Part shown: piece after piece, positions 16,987-24,801 of the stretch
Layout of the letters: every line of letters starts with the position of its first letter
How positions within the stretch are numbered: the first letter of the stretch is position 1
NCBI GenBank assembly: GCA_002498375.1
Contig: DAHC01000015.1
Span: 1 to 64,000 of the forward strand
DNA from: Methanocorpusculum sp. UBA424
GTDB taxonomy: Archaea; Halobacteriota; Methanomicrobia; Methanomicrobiales; Methanocorpusculaceae
Direction of reading: 5' to 3'
DNA: 64,000 bases
Notes under the pieces: model-generated
The model's input: only the letters and a program-made list of their open reading frames with translations
Database searches by the model: none
Told to the model about the DNA's origin: nothing
Position numbers and translations under genes: made by a program

Positions 16987-18186
16987 TTAATCGTGTTTCA
17001 TATTTGCATTAATATCAGCGAGAAGATTTTGTGCGTCGACATCTCCTTGTTCAGCGGCTTGAGATAACCAATACACGGCTTTTTTCAAATCTTTTTCAAC
17101 ACCTTCTCCATTATAATAACGCAATGCAAGATTATATTGCGCAAGCACCCTCCCTTGTTCAGCTGCGTTTGTTAACCAATACACAGCTTTTTTCCAATCT
17201 TTTTCTACGCCATTTCCTTCATAATATCGTATGCCAAGAATAGATTGAGAATAAGCATTTCCTCCTTCTGCCGCTTTCGTATACCAATATATGGCTTTGG
17301 TTTGATCTTTTTCTAAACCTTCTCCATTAGCATAACATGCGGCAAGATTATGCTGTGCATCTACATTTCCCTGTTCGGCGGCTTTTTTGAACCAATAAAT
17401 CGCTTTATTTAAATCTTTTTCTACATAATTGCCTGCAAAATAATAACTCCCAAGTGTAGATTGTGCATTAGCATCACCCTGTTCTGCTAATTTCATAGAT
17501 AAATACGCCGGATTTTCATCTACTTTTCTACCATCCTTAACATAAACAAGTTTGATTTTCTTTTGCGCATCAGGATGACCCTGTTGTGCCGCTTTCAAAT
17601 ACCAATTAAACGCTATACCCTCGTTTTTTTCTACGCCGTTTCCATTTTCATAAAAACTACCAAGCATATATTGCGCATACGGATCCCCTTGTTCGGCTGA
17701 TTTTGCAATTAATTCTATTCCTTTTTTTACATCTTTCTCTACTCCAGCCCCATGATAATAACAGATTCCAAGATTGCATATTGCTTCTTTATCTCCCTGT
17801 TGGGCCGCTTTCAAATACCAATCATACGCTTTTATTTGATCCAGTTCTATTCCATGTCCGTATTGATAACACACCCCAAGAGCATTTTGTGCATTCGCGT
17901 TTCCCCCATCTGCCGCTTTTGTAAACCATTCAACTGCAATTTTTAAATTTTTATCCACTCCATTTCCCTGATAATAACACCATGCAAGAGTGGTTTGTGC
18001 CTTACTATTTCCTTGTTTAGCAGATTTTGTGACCCATTCTATTCCTTTTTTGACATCTTTCTCAACTCCATCTCCTAATGCATAACGTTCCCCAAGAGCA
18101 TATTGTGCATCAGCATCACCCTCTTCTGCCGCTTTTTTAATTTGTTCAACTGCTTTTTTTTCTTTATTAAAAAAACTAAATGTCAT
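16987..18186 (-). CDS. Sel1-repeat (TPR-like) protein
   Basis: This 399-residue soluble protein is made almost entirely of about ten 36-residue Sel1-like repeats (pattern A-EQGDADAQ-LG--Y--G-GVEKD-KKA--W--KAA), beginning near residue 20, with one atypical insertion near residues 205-230 (KIKLVYVKDGRKVDENPAYLSM). GGTGA lies about 9 nt before the ATG at 18186. Sel1 proteins are protein-interaction scaffolds; nothing indicates a partner here. The gene is conspicuously AT-rich compared with its neighbours and is bracketed by inverted repeat copies C and D, so lateral acquisition is likely. Confidence 0.88.
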   Translation of the reverse strand: MTFSFFNKEKKAVEQIKKAAEEGDADAQYALGERYALGDGVEKDVKKGIEWVTKSAKQGNSKAQTTLAWCYYQGNGVDKNLKIAVEWFTKAADGGNANAQNALGVCYQYGHGIELDQIKAYDWYLKAAQQGDKEAICNLGICYYHGAGVEKDVKKGIELIAKSAEQGDPYAQYMLGSFYENGNGVEKNEGIAFNWYLKAAQQGHPDAQKKIKLVYVKDGRKVDENPAYLSMKLAEQGDANAQSTLGSYYFAGNYVEKDLNKAIYWFKKAAEQGNVDAQHNLAACYANGEGLEKDQTKAIYWYTKAAEGGNAYSQSILGIRYYEGNGVEKDWKKAVYWLTNAAEQGRVLAQYNLALRYYNGEGVEKDLKKAVYWLSQAAEQGDVDAQNLLADINANMKHD

Positions 18187-18374
18187 GTTTCAATTCACCA
18201 CTCGATATTTTATACTGCGTATCTATCTAGCATAATAGTTCTCATCGGGAGATAGTTTTCATGAAAGCCTCACGACAATCATCACCCTGAGATCTCGACG
18301 CCATATTCTTTCTTTCAGTTTATCACATGACCATTCAGCTGTCTGAATGATTTGCCAAAAAATGATGAAACAAT

Positions 18375-18632
18375 AGAAAAACCCGCTGGCGGGTTTTTCC
18401 CCAGCATTTTTCCAGTGAGGGGGCGATTCCTGCGTAGGCGATAAGCCGGAGCAGAGCCACCGAATGCAAGAAAAATGCGATTCGCGAAAATTCGCGGGGG
18501 CGTGCAAGCCGAAGGCTTGCGTGCCGCCTCAAATGGGCAAAGCCCATTTGGGCTTATTCGCGGTTAAATAAAATCATGTATCCGCACCCAACAAACTCCT
18601 TCCCGAATCGGATCAAACCCAACACCGCGTAA
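18375..18632 (-). repeat. Hairpin-repeat family copy D
   Basis: On the minus strand it reads GCGGTGTTGGGTTTGATCCG, ATTCGGGAAGGAG, TGGGTGCGGATACATGA, TTTAACCGCGAAT, then hairpins CAAATGGGC-ttt-GCCCATTTG (about 18530-18551) and GCAAGCC-ttc-GGCTTGC, then CGCGAATCGCATTTTTC, and finishes with an AAAACCCGC/GCGGGTTTT hairpin. It is oriented opposite to copy C and lies upstream of the Sel1 gene. No frame in it is supported. Confidence 0.75.
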
Positions 18633-18673
18633 CTGCTATCTTAAAAACAGAATATCCCCACCGCGGACCGCCG

Positions 18674-18959
18674 GTGACGGGTTGGGTGATGGTAGTGGTG
18701 ACGGATAACAAAGCCTATATATGCCTCAAAATTAGAATCAAGCACAGAATATCCCGTAAATGGAAAATGGTGACGGTAGTGAAAAATCGATCCTCTCCTG
18801 GACACAAATATCTATAGACTATCTCTCCACTACTCCCGAACGAAAAATTACCGTCAACCCGTCACCACTTCATAAATATGCCTTAAAATCAAAAAAGGAG
18901 AGAGATAATTGGATAGATTGGTGACGGATCATCCGTCACCTATCCGTCACACCCGTCAC
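18674..18959. repeat. Cluster of eight GTGACGG heptamers
   Basis: GTGACGG occurs on the plus strand at 18674, 18698, 18770 and 18921, and on the minus strand (as CCGTCAC) at 18859, 18933, 18944 and 18953. The pair at 18920-18940 is a perfect palindrome with 10-bp arms (GGTGACGGAT, ATCCGTCACC) around one C. The last copies run into the 3' end of the primase-like gene and dictate its last codons. Between them are AT-rich blocks (18711-18745, 18870-18895). The arrangement is reminiscent of iterons or a multi-site protein-binding region; no function is shown. Confidence 0.6.
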
Positions 18960-20669
18960 CGGCTTCGCGAGAGTCGTCTGGGTTTCCAGACAAACCAGCT
19001 GATACCGGGCGCCGGCCTTCGTTCTCACCTTCGTCAAAAATCGGTCATATCCCGCAAACTTCTGATCCGCCAGCTGCGAGATCCATCTTCCCGTCATAAC
19101 ATCCGTCAGCGTACCGGCCACCGCTGCCTTCACCAGATGCTCAGGCGCATAATCCAGGATCATCTGCCCTGAAACCTGATGCTCCTTCCTCTGCTCCCCC
19201 TCACGGATCAGAACCGCCTTCAGTCCCGCCGGCGAAAACATCTCCGTCCCGAACATGGCATCCAGCCGGGCAAGCAGCTCGCAGCCCTCCGTCTCCGCCT
19301 CATTATCTCCCGTCTGGACCTCGCCCAGATTCGAAAGCACCCGGGAAAATCCCGCCGCATACAGCGAGCCTGCTATCGTCGAAAACCATTCCGGATACTC
19401 CGACAGATTCCCCGGAAGCGGCGGGGGAGCCGGTCTCCCCTTCGAAATCCAGTTCTTCAGAAACACCGCAAACGCCCACACCAGCTTTGCATGCATCTCC
19501 TCGGCATATCTGATCAGCTCATCCTTCTGCCGGGAAAACCTCAGCTCCTGCCATGGCTTCTGGGCAAGGATATTCGTCACCACCACTCTCCCGCAGACAT
19601 CCGCCGCGATCTTCAGATGGTTCCCGTTCACGCAGAACTGCGTCGTCACGGCCCGTTCCAGCTGAGTCAGACTGCCGAGATCCCGAAACGCCGCCGTTCC
19701 GTTTCCCGACGTCGCCGAGAGAAGAAACTCCGACACAAAATCCGCACCCGGCGCCACATTGTCGATAACCGCATACAGCGGGCTTTCCTTCACGATCGTC
19801 TTATGCAGCTTCTCCATCTCCTCGGCCCGTGCCGGCGCCGGATACACCTTCGGTTCAGCGCCAAACGCCGCGATCCCGTTGATCCTCTGCAGAAAACTCC
19901 CCCCGGTCCGCGGACTGTTCTTCTGCACGGCAAGGATCGGAAACGGCCCGGAAAGACTTGGTCGGAGCATTGCGGAAAACACCGACGCCAGATTATTTTC
20001 ATAATCCGCCCGGTCTTTGAACAGGAACTCGTGATACACACTGTCGAGATATTCGCGTGCGAGGGCAAGATCGGATTCAGTCGGGATCTCCGGGACCGGC
20101 GGGACATCCATCTCTTTCAGGAAAAACCAGCCGGTCTTTTTGTCAAAGCCTTTCGCGGAAACGATCTCTCCGTCTGGCGTCAGCATAACACCGGGATGCA
20201 GGCCTTTGATCTCCGGCAGATGATCCAGCTCCTTTGCCGAGGCTTTCAGCACGCTTTCGAGCAGGTCGAAGGGAAGCGGGATCTCGGTTTTGGCTTCATC
20301 GCCCGGTTTGTACCAGGAGGCAAGCGTTGTGAGCAGGATCCGGAGCCTGCCCCGGTCAAGAGGCGTGATCGCTCCGTCTGCGATCTCGCAGAGCCTGCCG
20401 GCATAGATCCCGACGAACGAACGGTTCGCGGAGTTGTAATACCGCAGAGCCTTCCCGGCGCTTTTTACTGCCGCCGCGGTATTTGCCGGCAGTTCCCGCG
20501 GGACCGGGACCGGCGATACGGGGGAGAGTTCACCTTCGGGTTCATTTGGGTCGTAGGTGAGGGTGATGGTCGTATGGCTGTTCGAAGGCGGAGCGAAGAT
20601 CGAGAGGTCGATATCTTCCGCCGAAGGGGATAGGGTCCCCTCTCTGGATGGTAAATCTGTAGAATCCAT
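18936..20669 (-). CDS. Primase/helicase-like protein with degenerate ATPase motif
   Basis: This 577-residue protein resembles the phage/plasmid-type proteins with a primase-associated N terminus and a superfamily-3-like ATPase. Residues about 75-115 (KALRYYNSANRSFVGIYAGR, AITPLDRGRL) and the block HPGVMLTPDGEIVSAKGFDKKTGWF match that N-terminal pattern. The ATPase region SVFSAMLRPSLSGPFPILAV is followed by NSPRTGGSFL, where a GTGK[ST] loop is expected; the lysine is replaced by Gly. A Walker-B-like PLYAVIDNV and a sensor-like FCVNGNHLKIAADVCGRVVV follow. ATP hydrolysis is therefore doubtful. GGGGAGG precedes the ATG. GTGACGG repeats border its 3' end, pointing to a mobile-element remnant. Confidence 0.7.
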   Translation of the reverse strand: MDSTDLPSREGTLSPSAEDIDLSIFAPPSNSHTTITLTYDPNEPEGELSPVSPVPVPRELPANTAAAVKSAGKALRYYNSANRSFVGIYAGRLCEIADGAITPLDRGRLRILLTTLASWYKPGDEAKTEIPLPFDLLESVLKASAKELDHLPEIKGLHPGVMLTPDGEIVSAKGFDKKTGWFFLKEMDVPPVPEIPTESDLALAREYLDSVYHEFLFKDRADYENNLASVFSAMLRPSLSGPFPILAVQKNSPRTGGSFLQRINGIAAFGAEPKVYPAPARAEEMEKLHKTIVKESPLYAVIDNVAPGADFVSEFLLSATSGNGTAAFRDLGSLTQLERAVTTQFCVNGNHLKIAADVCGRVVVTNILAQKPWQELRFSRQKDELIRYAEEMHAKLVWAFAVFLKNWISKGRPAPPPLPGNLSEYPEWFSTIAGSLYAAGFSRVLSNLGEVQTGDNEAETEGCELLARLDAMFGTEMFSPAGLKAVLIREGEQRKEHQVSGQMILDYAPEHLVKAAVAGTLTDVMTGRWISQLADQKFAGYDRFLTKVRTKAGARYQLVCLETQTTLAKPVTGVTDR

Positions 20670-20928
20670 GTTTTTTCCTCCCCGAAACGGTCGTGTATAA
20701 AGGAATGGTATCTCCGTTTCAGGTATTACTCTATTATTGATTGTCTGAGCTCATTATTGCTTGTTTTTTTGCTCTCACTCAGACAAAAACGAGGGATTGT
20801 CTCCGAAAACAAATCAGAATTTTCACGATTCCCTACACCATATATATTGACCCTGTCTGCTCATAAAACCGGACCGTTTCGTGGGCGTTTTGCAACAAAA
20901 GTTTCACTCTCGGTGAACATGATCCGGG

Positions 20929-20953
20929 AAAAAAAGCTGAGAATGATTCTCAG
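20929..20953 (-). terminator. Intrinsic-type terminator of secG
   Basis: On the minus strand CTGAGAAT, one base, ATTCTCAG (20937-20953; perfect 8-bp arms) is followed by CTTTTTTT. It begins 16 bp beyond the stop of the Sec61-beta gene. The layout is that of a classical hairpin plus U-tract terminator. Confidence 0.7.
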
Positions 20954-20969
20954 GTATAGTATTTGGGAG

Positions 20970-21131
20970 TTAGATAAGAAGGTTCAGCACGTAGATAAAA
21001 ACGCCGATGATACCTGTGACCACTAAAACGACCGTTGGTTTAATGTGGAACGCTTTCTTGTCATCCGCATCGTAGTAGGTAACCAGACCTGCTGATGAAC
21101 TTAGTCCTCTGCCCGAGCTCTTTGCTGCCAT
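20970..21131 (-). CDS. secG: Preprotein translocase subunit Sec61-beta (SecG)
   Basis: This is a 53-residue protein, short enough to be missed by length cut-offs. The N-terminal MAAKSSGRGLSSSAGLVTYY is the conserved cytosolic segment of archaeal Sec61-beta. It is followed by DADDKKAFHIKPTVVL and one tail-anchor membrane helix (VVTGIIGVFIYVLNLLI). It joins SecY and SecE in the protein-conducting channel. A hairpin-plus-T-run terminator follows. It is divergent from the amidohydrolase gene at 21185. Confidence 0.93.
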   Translation of the reverse strand: MAAKSSGRGLSSSAGLVTYYDADDKKAFHIKPTVVLVVTGIIGVFIYVLNLLI

Positions 21132-21184
21132 ATCCTATTATATTCATCCTCTACCCATATAAAAGAACAGGAGATCACGGGTTC

Positions 21185-22204
21185 ATGCAGGAGGAGATAC
21201 TGGAAGGAATGGCATTCATCGGGGAGGAGTTTACCCCCCGGAATGTCGAAATCGTCATCGAAAACGGGCGTATCTCAGAGATTACCGAGTGTAAAACCGG
21301 CTCCGCGAACTGGATCGTCCCGGCTTTTTTCAACGCGCATACCCACATCGCCGACACGGTCGGGATGGATACAAAAATCGACCGGCCGCTTTCGGAACTC
21401 GTCGCCCCGCCGAACGGGCTGAAACACCGGCTTTTGCGGGAAACGCCGCCGGATCGTCTGGTCTCTGCGATGCGGGATACGATCGCGTTCATGAAGGCGA
21501 CCGGGACGCTTGGTTTTGCGGACTTCCGCGAAGGAGGGACCCTCGGCGTCGACCTTCTCAATCAGGCGGCCGATCCGTCGGTTGCAATGGTTATTTTCGG
21601 AAGAGACGGGGGAGAGTTTGCCGCCACGGGTTTTGGTCTATCGAGTGCGAAAGGAACGGCGGGGGAGGAGGAGTCGGTCCGCCTCGCAAAGGCTGCCGGC
21701 AAACGTTTCGCCGTACATGCCGGCGAAGCGGGAGTCAGGGACATCGAGGCGGCGTTTTCTCTCGAACCCGATCTGATCATTCATGCCACGCATTTCACGA
21801 AAGAACACATCCGGGAGGCGGCCGACCGGGATATCCCGATCGCCATCTGTCCACGATCGAACTGGCTGCTTGGGGCAACCGACGATGCCCGCCGGCCGCC
21901 GGTTCGTGAAATGCTGGATGCCGGATGCCGGGTGTTTCTTGGGACCGACAACGTGATGTTCGTTTCCCCGGATATGTTTGCCGAAGCAGCCTTCCTGCAG
22001 ACCGTATACAAAATCGATTCTGCCGATATTCTTCGGATGATGACGGACGGATTCTCTCTTCTTGGCAGAAGGAACAGAATCGAGGTGGGGTGTCCTGCCG
22101 ACCTCCTCCTCCTTGACGGCGGGTATCCCGGCCGCTGGACAAAGGATCCCCGCACATCTCTCTTTACCCGGATCATTTCCCGGGGTAATACCATCTCTTT
22201 ATAA
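21185..22204 (+). CDS. Amidohydrolase-superfamily protein
   Basis: This protein has 339 residues when started at the ATG at 21185; upstream in-frame codons read through the divergent promoter and are unlikely to be used. The beta-sandwich start (VEIVIENGRISEI), HxH metal motif (FFNAHTHIAD), HAGEAG, HATHF and GTDNVMF provide the usual amidohydrolase metal ligands. It is probably a deaminase- or chlorohydrolase-like hydrolase of a cyclic amide or nucleobase. The substrate is not identifiable. It is followed by the uspA promoter. Confidence 0.82.
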   Translation: MQEEILEGMAFIGEEFTPRNVEIVIENGRISEITECKTGSANWIVPAFFNAHTHIADTVGMDTKIDRPLSELVAPPNGLKHRLLRETPPDRLVSAMRDTIAFMKATGTLGFADFREGGTLGVDLLNQAADPSVAMVIFGRDGGEFAATGFGLSSAKGTAGEEESVRLAKAAGKRFAVHAGEAGVRDIEAAFSLEPDLIIHATHFTKEHIREAADRDIPIAICPRSNWLLGATDDARRPPVREMLDAGCRVFLGTDNVMFVSPDMFAEAAFLQTVYKIDSADILRMMTDGFSLLGRRNRIEVGCPADLLLLDGGYPGRWTKDPRTSLFTRIISRGNTISL

Positions 22205-22212
22205 CCTTAGAG

Positions 22213-22225
22213 GAGTAATTTACTC
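22213..22225 (+). promoter_or_regulatory. Palindrome in the uspA promoter region
   Basis: GAGTAA-T-TTACTC is a perfect 13-nt palindrome. It lies about 20 bp after the TATA-like CTTTATAACC (22197-22206), where transcription of uspA should begin, and 10 bp before its Shine-Dalgarno (AGGAGGT). It could be an operator or a 5'-end hairpin of the mRNA. Confidence 0.4.
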
Positions 22226-22247
22226 ATAAAGTAGGAGGTTTCAAACT

Positions 22248-22676
22248 ATGTTTACCAAGATACTTGTTGCGATCGACGGATCCGACATCAGCAAAAGTGC
22301 ATTCAATAAAGCAATTGAGCTGGCGAAAATGACCAAAGCCGAGCTGCATGCGATCTACGTTATCGAGTCCGGCATGATCTCGCCCGGTCCGGTGGATACA
22401 TCCTGGGAACTGATCTACCAGCGGTTCGAGAAAGAAGGCCGGGATATCATGGAGGAACTTGTCGAGGATGCATCCAAGAAAGGCATAAAGGCAACGCCCC
22501 ACCTTGAAGCCGGGCATGCCGGCGACACGATCATCGACAAAGCAGCCGAGCTTGAATGCGATCTGATCGTTGTCGGATCCCGCGGAAAGAGCAAACTCGA
22601 CCGCCTTCTTATCGGCAGTGTTTCCTCGCATATCGTCACGTATGCGAAAACCAACACGCTGATCATCAAAAAATAA
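22248..22676 (+). CDS. Universal stress protein UspA family
   Basis: This 142-residue protein has the UspA fold: ILVAIDGSDISKSAFNKAIELA at the N terminus and the nucleotide-binding signature GSRGKSKLDRLLIGSVSSHIV near the C terminus (G-x2-G-x9-G-S), so ATP binding is likely. AGGAGGT stands 9 nt before the ATG. It is monocistronic, with a clear TATA box overlapping the end of the preceding gene. The physiological role is general stress adaptation; specifics are unknown. Confidence 0.93.
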   Translation: MFTKILVAIDGSDISKSAFNKAIELAKMTKAELHAIYVIESGMISPGPVDTSWELIYQRFEKEGRDIMEELVEDASKKGIKATPHLEAGHAGDTIIDKAAELECDLIVVGSRGKSKLDRLLIGSVSSHIVTYAKTNTLIIKK

Positions 22677-22854
22677 CCCCCCTTTCTTTTTCCCGCGCGA
22701 ATAGGTGATTCGCCGGCATTTTTCCCCGTGAAACCGCCGGAGGAATGTAAGCGTTATTTATCTCCTGCACTCCAAAAAATACACACGGATTTTCTGCAAA
22801 AGGAAATCACTTGGGCTGATCAATGTGAGAGGCCTGCATTCTGAGGTGAATATC

Positions 22855-23709
22855 ATGACGGAAATGTTAGCAAAAGATTACATGACAAAAGACGTTGTCA
22901 CGGTCGAGATCCCCTCTGGCCGCGATGATGTTTTACGTATTCTCAAGCGGACCGGAATCAGTGGTGTTCCGGTGGTGAAAGGTCCGGAGAAGAAACTCCT
23001 CGGTATCGTTACCAGAAAGGATATTCTGCGTAAACCGGAGGAGACCCAGGTGGCCCTTCTTATGACCTCCGAACCGCTGACGATTCGTCCGGATGTTTCT
23101 CTCTCGGAAGCTGCGGAGATCATGACGAAGATGAATGTCCGCCGTCTGCCCGTGGTCGAGGGCGATAACCTCGTTGGCATATTAAGCGTGTCCGATCTTG
23201 TCGGGGCGGTTGCCAAACTTCGGGACGTTCGCGAGATAAGAAACGGGTTCGTCAGTAAAAAGACGTATGCCCTCTGGGAGGAGACCCCGCTTCCGGTCGT
23301 CGGCAGGATCATGGAGCTCGCCCACACGGATGCAATGCCCATTCTCAACTCGGAGAACCAGCTCACCGGTATTATTTCCGAGCGGGATCTTATCAGATGT
23401 TCAAGCATCGAGGATGATGTTCAGACGAGCGATTTCTCGACCGGAACAGACGATGATGAGTGGACCTGGGAAAGTATCCGCGATAATCACACGATATCCT
23501 ACGGCATCTCCAAAGTCGAGCTTCCAAACCGCCCGGTAAAGGTCTGCATGGTGAGAAAAGTCATCGCCGTCCCCAATAATGCGGAGGTCAGCGATTGTGC
23601 CCTGCGGATGAAACGCGGACGGGTCGACCAGCTGCCGATCATCGATAACGACCAGCGGCTTTCGGGCATGCTGTTTGACCGTGATCTGATCAAGGCTCTC
23701 ATTCAATAA
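22855..23709 (+). CDS. Protein with four CBS domains
   Basis: This 284-residue protein starts at the ATG at 22855, 5 nt after GAGGTGA (22843-22849). It consists of two Bateman modules: CBS1 (about 5-55), CBS2 (about 65-120, LLMTSEPLTIRPDVSLSEAAEIM), CBS3 (about 135-190) and CBS4 (about 225-280, VCMVRKVIAVPNNAEVSDCALRM), with an acidic insert TSDFSTGTDDDEWTWESI between the third and fourth. Such stand-alone CBS proteins bind adenine nucleotides or SAM and regulate partners; the partner is not evident. Confidence 0.9.
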   Translation: MTEMLAKDYMTKDVVTVEIPSGRDDVLRILKRTGISGVPVVKGPEKKLLGIVTRKDILRKPEETQVALLMTSEPLTIRPDVSLSEAAEIMTKMNVRRLPVVEGDNLVGILSVSDLVGAVAKLRDVREIRNGFVSKKTYALWEETPLPVVGRIMELAHTDAMPILNSENQLTGIISERDLIRCSSIEDDVQTSDFSTGTDDDEWTWESIRDNHTISYGISKVELPNRPVKVCMVRKVIAVPNNAEVSDCALRMKRGRVDQLPIIDNDQRLSGMLFDRDLIKALIQ

Positions 23710-23778
23710 ATTATCCTTAGCCTCCTTTTTTATTCCCTGATGGGAAGCTATATTAGTGTTCTTCTCCCAGTTTTAATT

Positions 23779-24048
23779 ATGACAAAACCGGTATTGTACG
23801 ACTTCTTCGCCACCTGGTGCGGACCCTGCAGAATTCAGAGCCCAATCGTTCATGATCTTGCCAAAAAGATGGAAGGCTTGGTTGATGTCCAGATGGTCGA
23901 TGTGGATGAGCACGGAGATCTTGCTAACAAGTATTCCATCAGCGTAGTCCCGACTCTCATCATCGAAAAGGACGGTAAGGTCATCCAGCGTCTGGAGGGA
24001 GTGACCGACGCTGCAACGCTTGAGAGCCTTTTGCGGGCTCTTATCTAA
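23779..24048 (+). CDS. trx: Thioredoxin
   Basis: This 89-residue thioredoxin starts at the ATG at 23779; the 13 codons upstream in frame read into the promoter. The active site WCGPC lies at residues 14-18 (FFATWCGPCRIQSP), and the cis-proline loop is SVVPTLII. It reduces protein disulfides in the cytoplasm. There is no Shine-Dalgarno, and the AT-rich GTTTTAATT lies immediately upstream, so the mRNA may be leaderless. Confidence 0.92.
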   Translation: MTKPVLYDFFATWCGPCRIQSPIVHDLAKKMEGLVDVQMVDVDEHGDLANKYSISVVPTLIIEKDGKVIQRLEGVTDAATLESLLRALI

Positions 24049-24107
24049 TCTGAAACGTCTTACCGTTTCACCATTCTTTTTTACACGTCAGTGCCAATAC
24101 GTTAGGT

Positions 24108-24443
24108 ATGACTCCGATTTCAGTTGAAGTAATTGGCTATACCTACCGGCCCTGCGGTCCGTTTCCCTGCGATAACGACCGTTCCTGCGGGCTTGTGGAC
24201 TGTTTCGAGAAGGAAACGCTGGCGTTTGCGTTTCCGGCACTGGAGAAAGCACTGATAGAGAAGTACGGCGATCGGGTGTCGGTTACCCTTACGTCGCTGG
24301 ATGAGGGGATACCGGAGAGGGTCGTCGAGATCGTGAAAATCGATCATCCGCCGCTGCCGATCATTTTGGTGAACGGGAAACTTGTGCCGGTAGGGGCAGT
24401 TTCCGTGCCGCGGATCTCGGAATATATCGATGCGGCACTCTAA
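24108..24443 (+). CDS. Small thioredoxin-like protein with paired cysteine motifs
   Basis: I do not recognise the exact family of this 111-residue protein. A beta strand (ISVEVIGYTY) leads into C16-GPFP-C21 and then C27-GLVD-C32. A C-terminal thioredoxin-like half (LPIILVNGKLVPVGAVSVPRISEYI) follows, with a cis-proline-like LPIIL. The four cysteines could form a redox or metal site. It follows the thioredoxin gene by 59 bp in the same direction, so a thiol-redox role is plausible. Start ATG at 24108, without a good Shine-Dalgarno. Confidence 0.7.
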   Translation: MTPISVEVIGYTYRPCGPFPCDNDRSCGLVDCFEKETLAFAFPALEKALIEKYGDRVSVTLTSLDEGIPERVVEIVKIDHPPLPIILVNGKLVPVGAVSVPRISEYIDAAL

Positions 24444-24488
24444 AAATTTTCTTTTTCTGCTATCTCTAAAAAATTCTTGAGAATCCAA

Positions 24489-24713
24489 TCATTTTTTTAG
24501 CATAAATGCATGGAAGATCGCGGTCATTCCTGCGAGAAATAATCCTAACCCGATGATGACTGCGGGAATCTGCAAGAGTTCCGGCGTGCTGAAAAGTGCC
24601 GGATACATCCCAAGGACGGCCATACAACCTGCGCCGGGAAATGCCATGACAAATCCGCCTGCAAAAAACAAACATCTTTTCTTCCATGTTCCAAGGTGCG
24701 CGATGAACTTCAT
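24489..24713 (-). CDS. Small membrane protein
   Basis: This 74-residue hypothetical protein has a basic start (MKFIAHLGTWKKR) followed by two hydrophobic helices (CLFFAGGFVMAFPGAGCMAVLG and IPAVIIGLGLFLAGMTAIFHAFML). The function is unknown. It converges on the thioredoxin-like gene and is 88 bp downstream of the aldolase operon in the same direction, so it might be its last member. Confidence 0.55.
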   Translation of the reverse strand: MKFIAHLGTWKKRCLFFAGGFVMAFPGAGCMAVLGMYPALFSTPELLQIPAVIIGLGLFLAGMTAIFHAFMLKK

Positions 24714-24801
24714 TGTCCGATGTTTGATACTATGCGTCTCTTCCTATAATTATTTTCAGTTTTCGACTCAGGATAACGGTGCGCAATGCGAAAAAAAGAA
24801 A

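Noticed and set aside
19179..20633. A 484-codon plus-strand open frame opposite the primase-like gene
   Set aside because: Its product is extremely rich in Arg, His, Pro and Gln with no recognisable pattern, and the minus-strand frame has a Shine-Dalgarno and family motifs. It is a shadow caused by high GC codon bias.
20757..21026. An 89-codon plus-strand frame
   Set aside because: It overlaps the terminator and 3' half of Sec61-beta on the other strand, lacks a Shine-Dalgarno and shows no family pattern.
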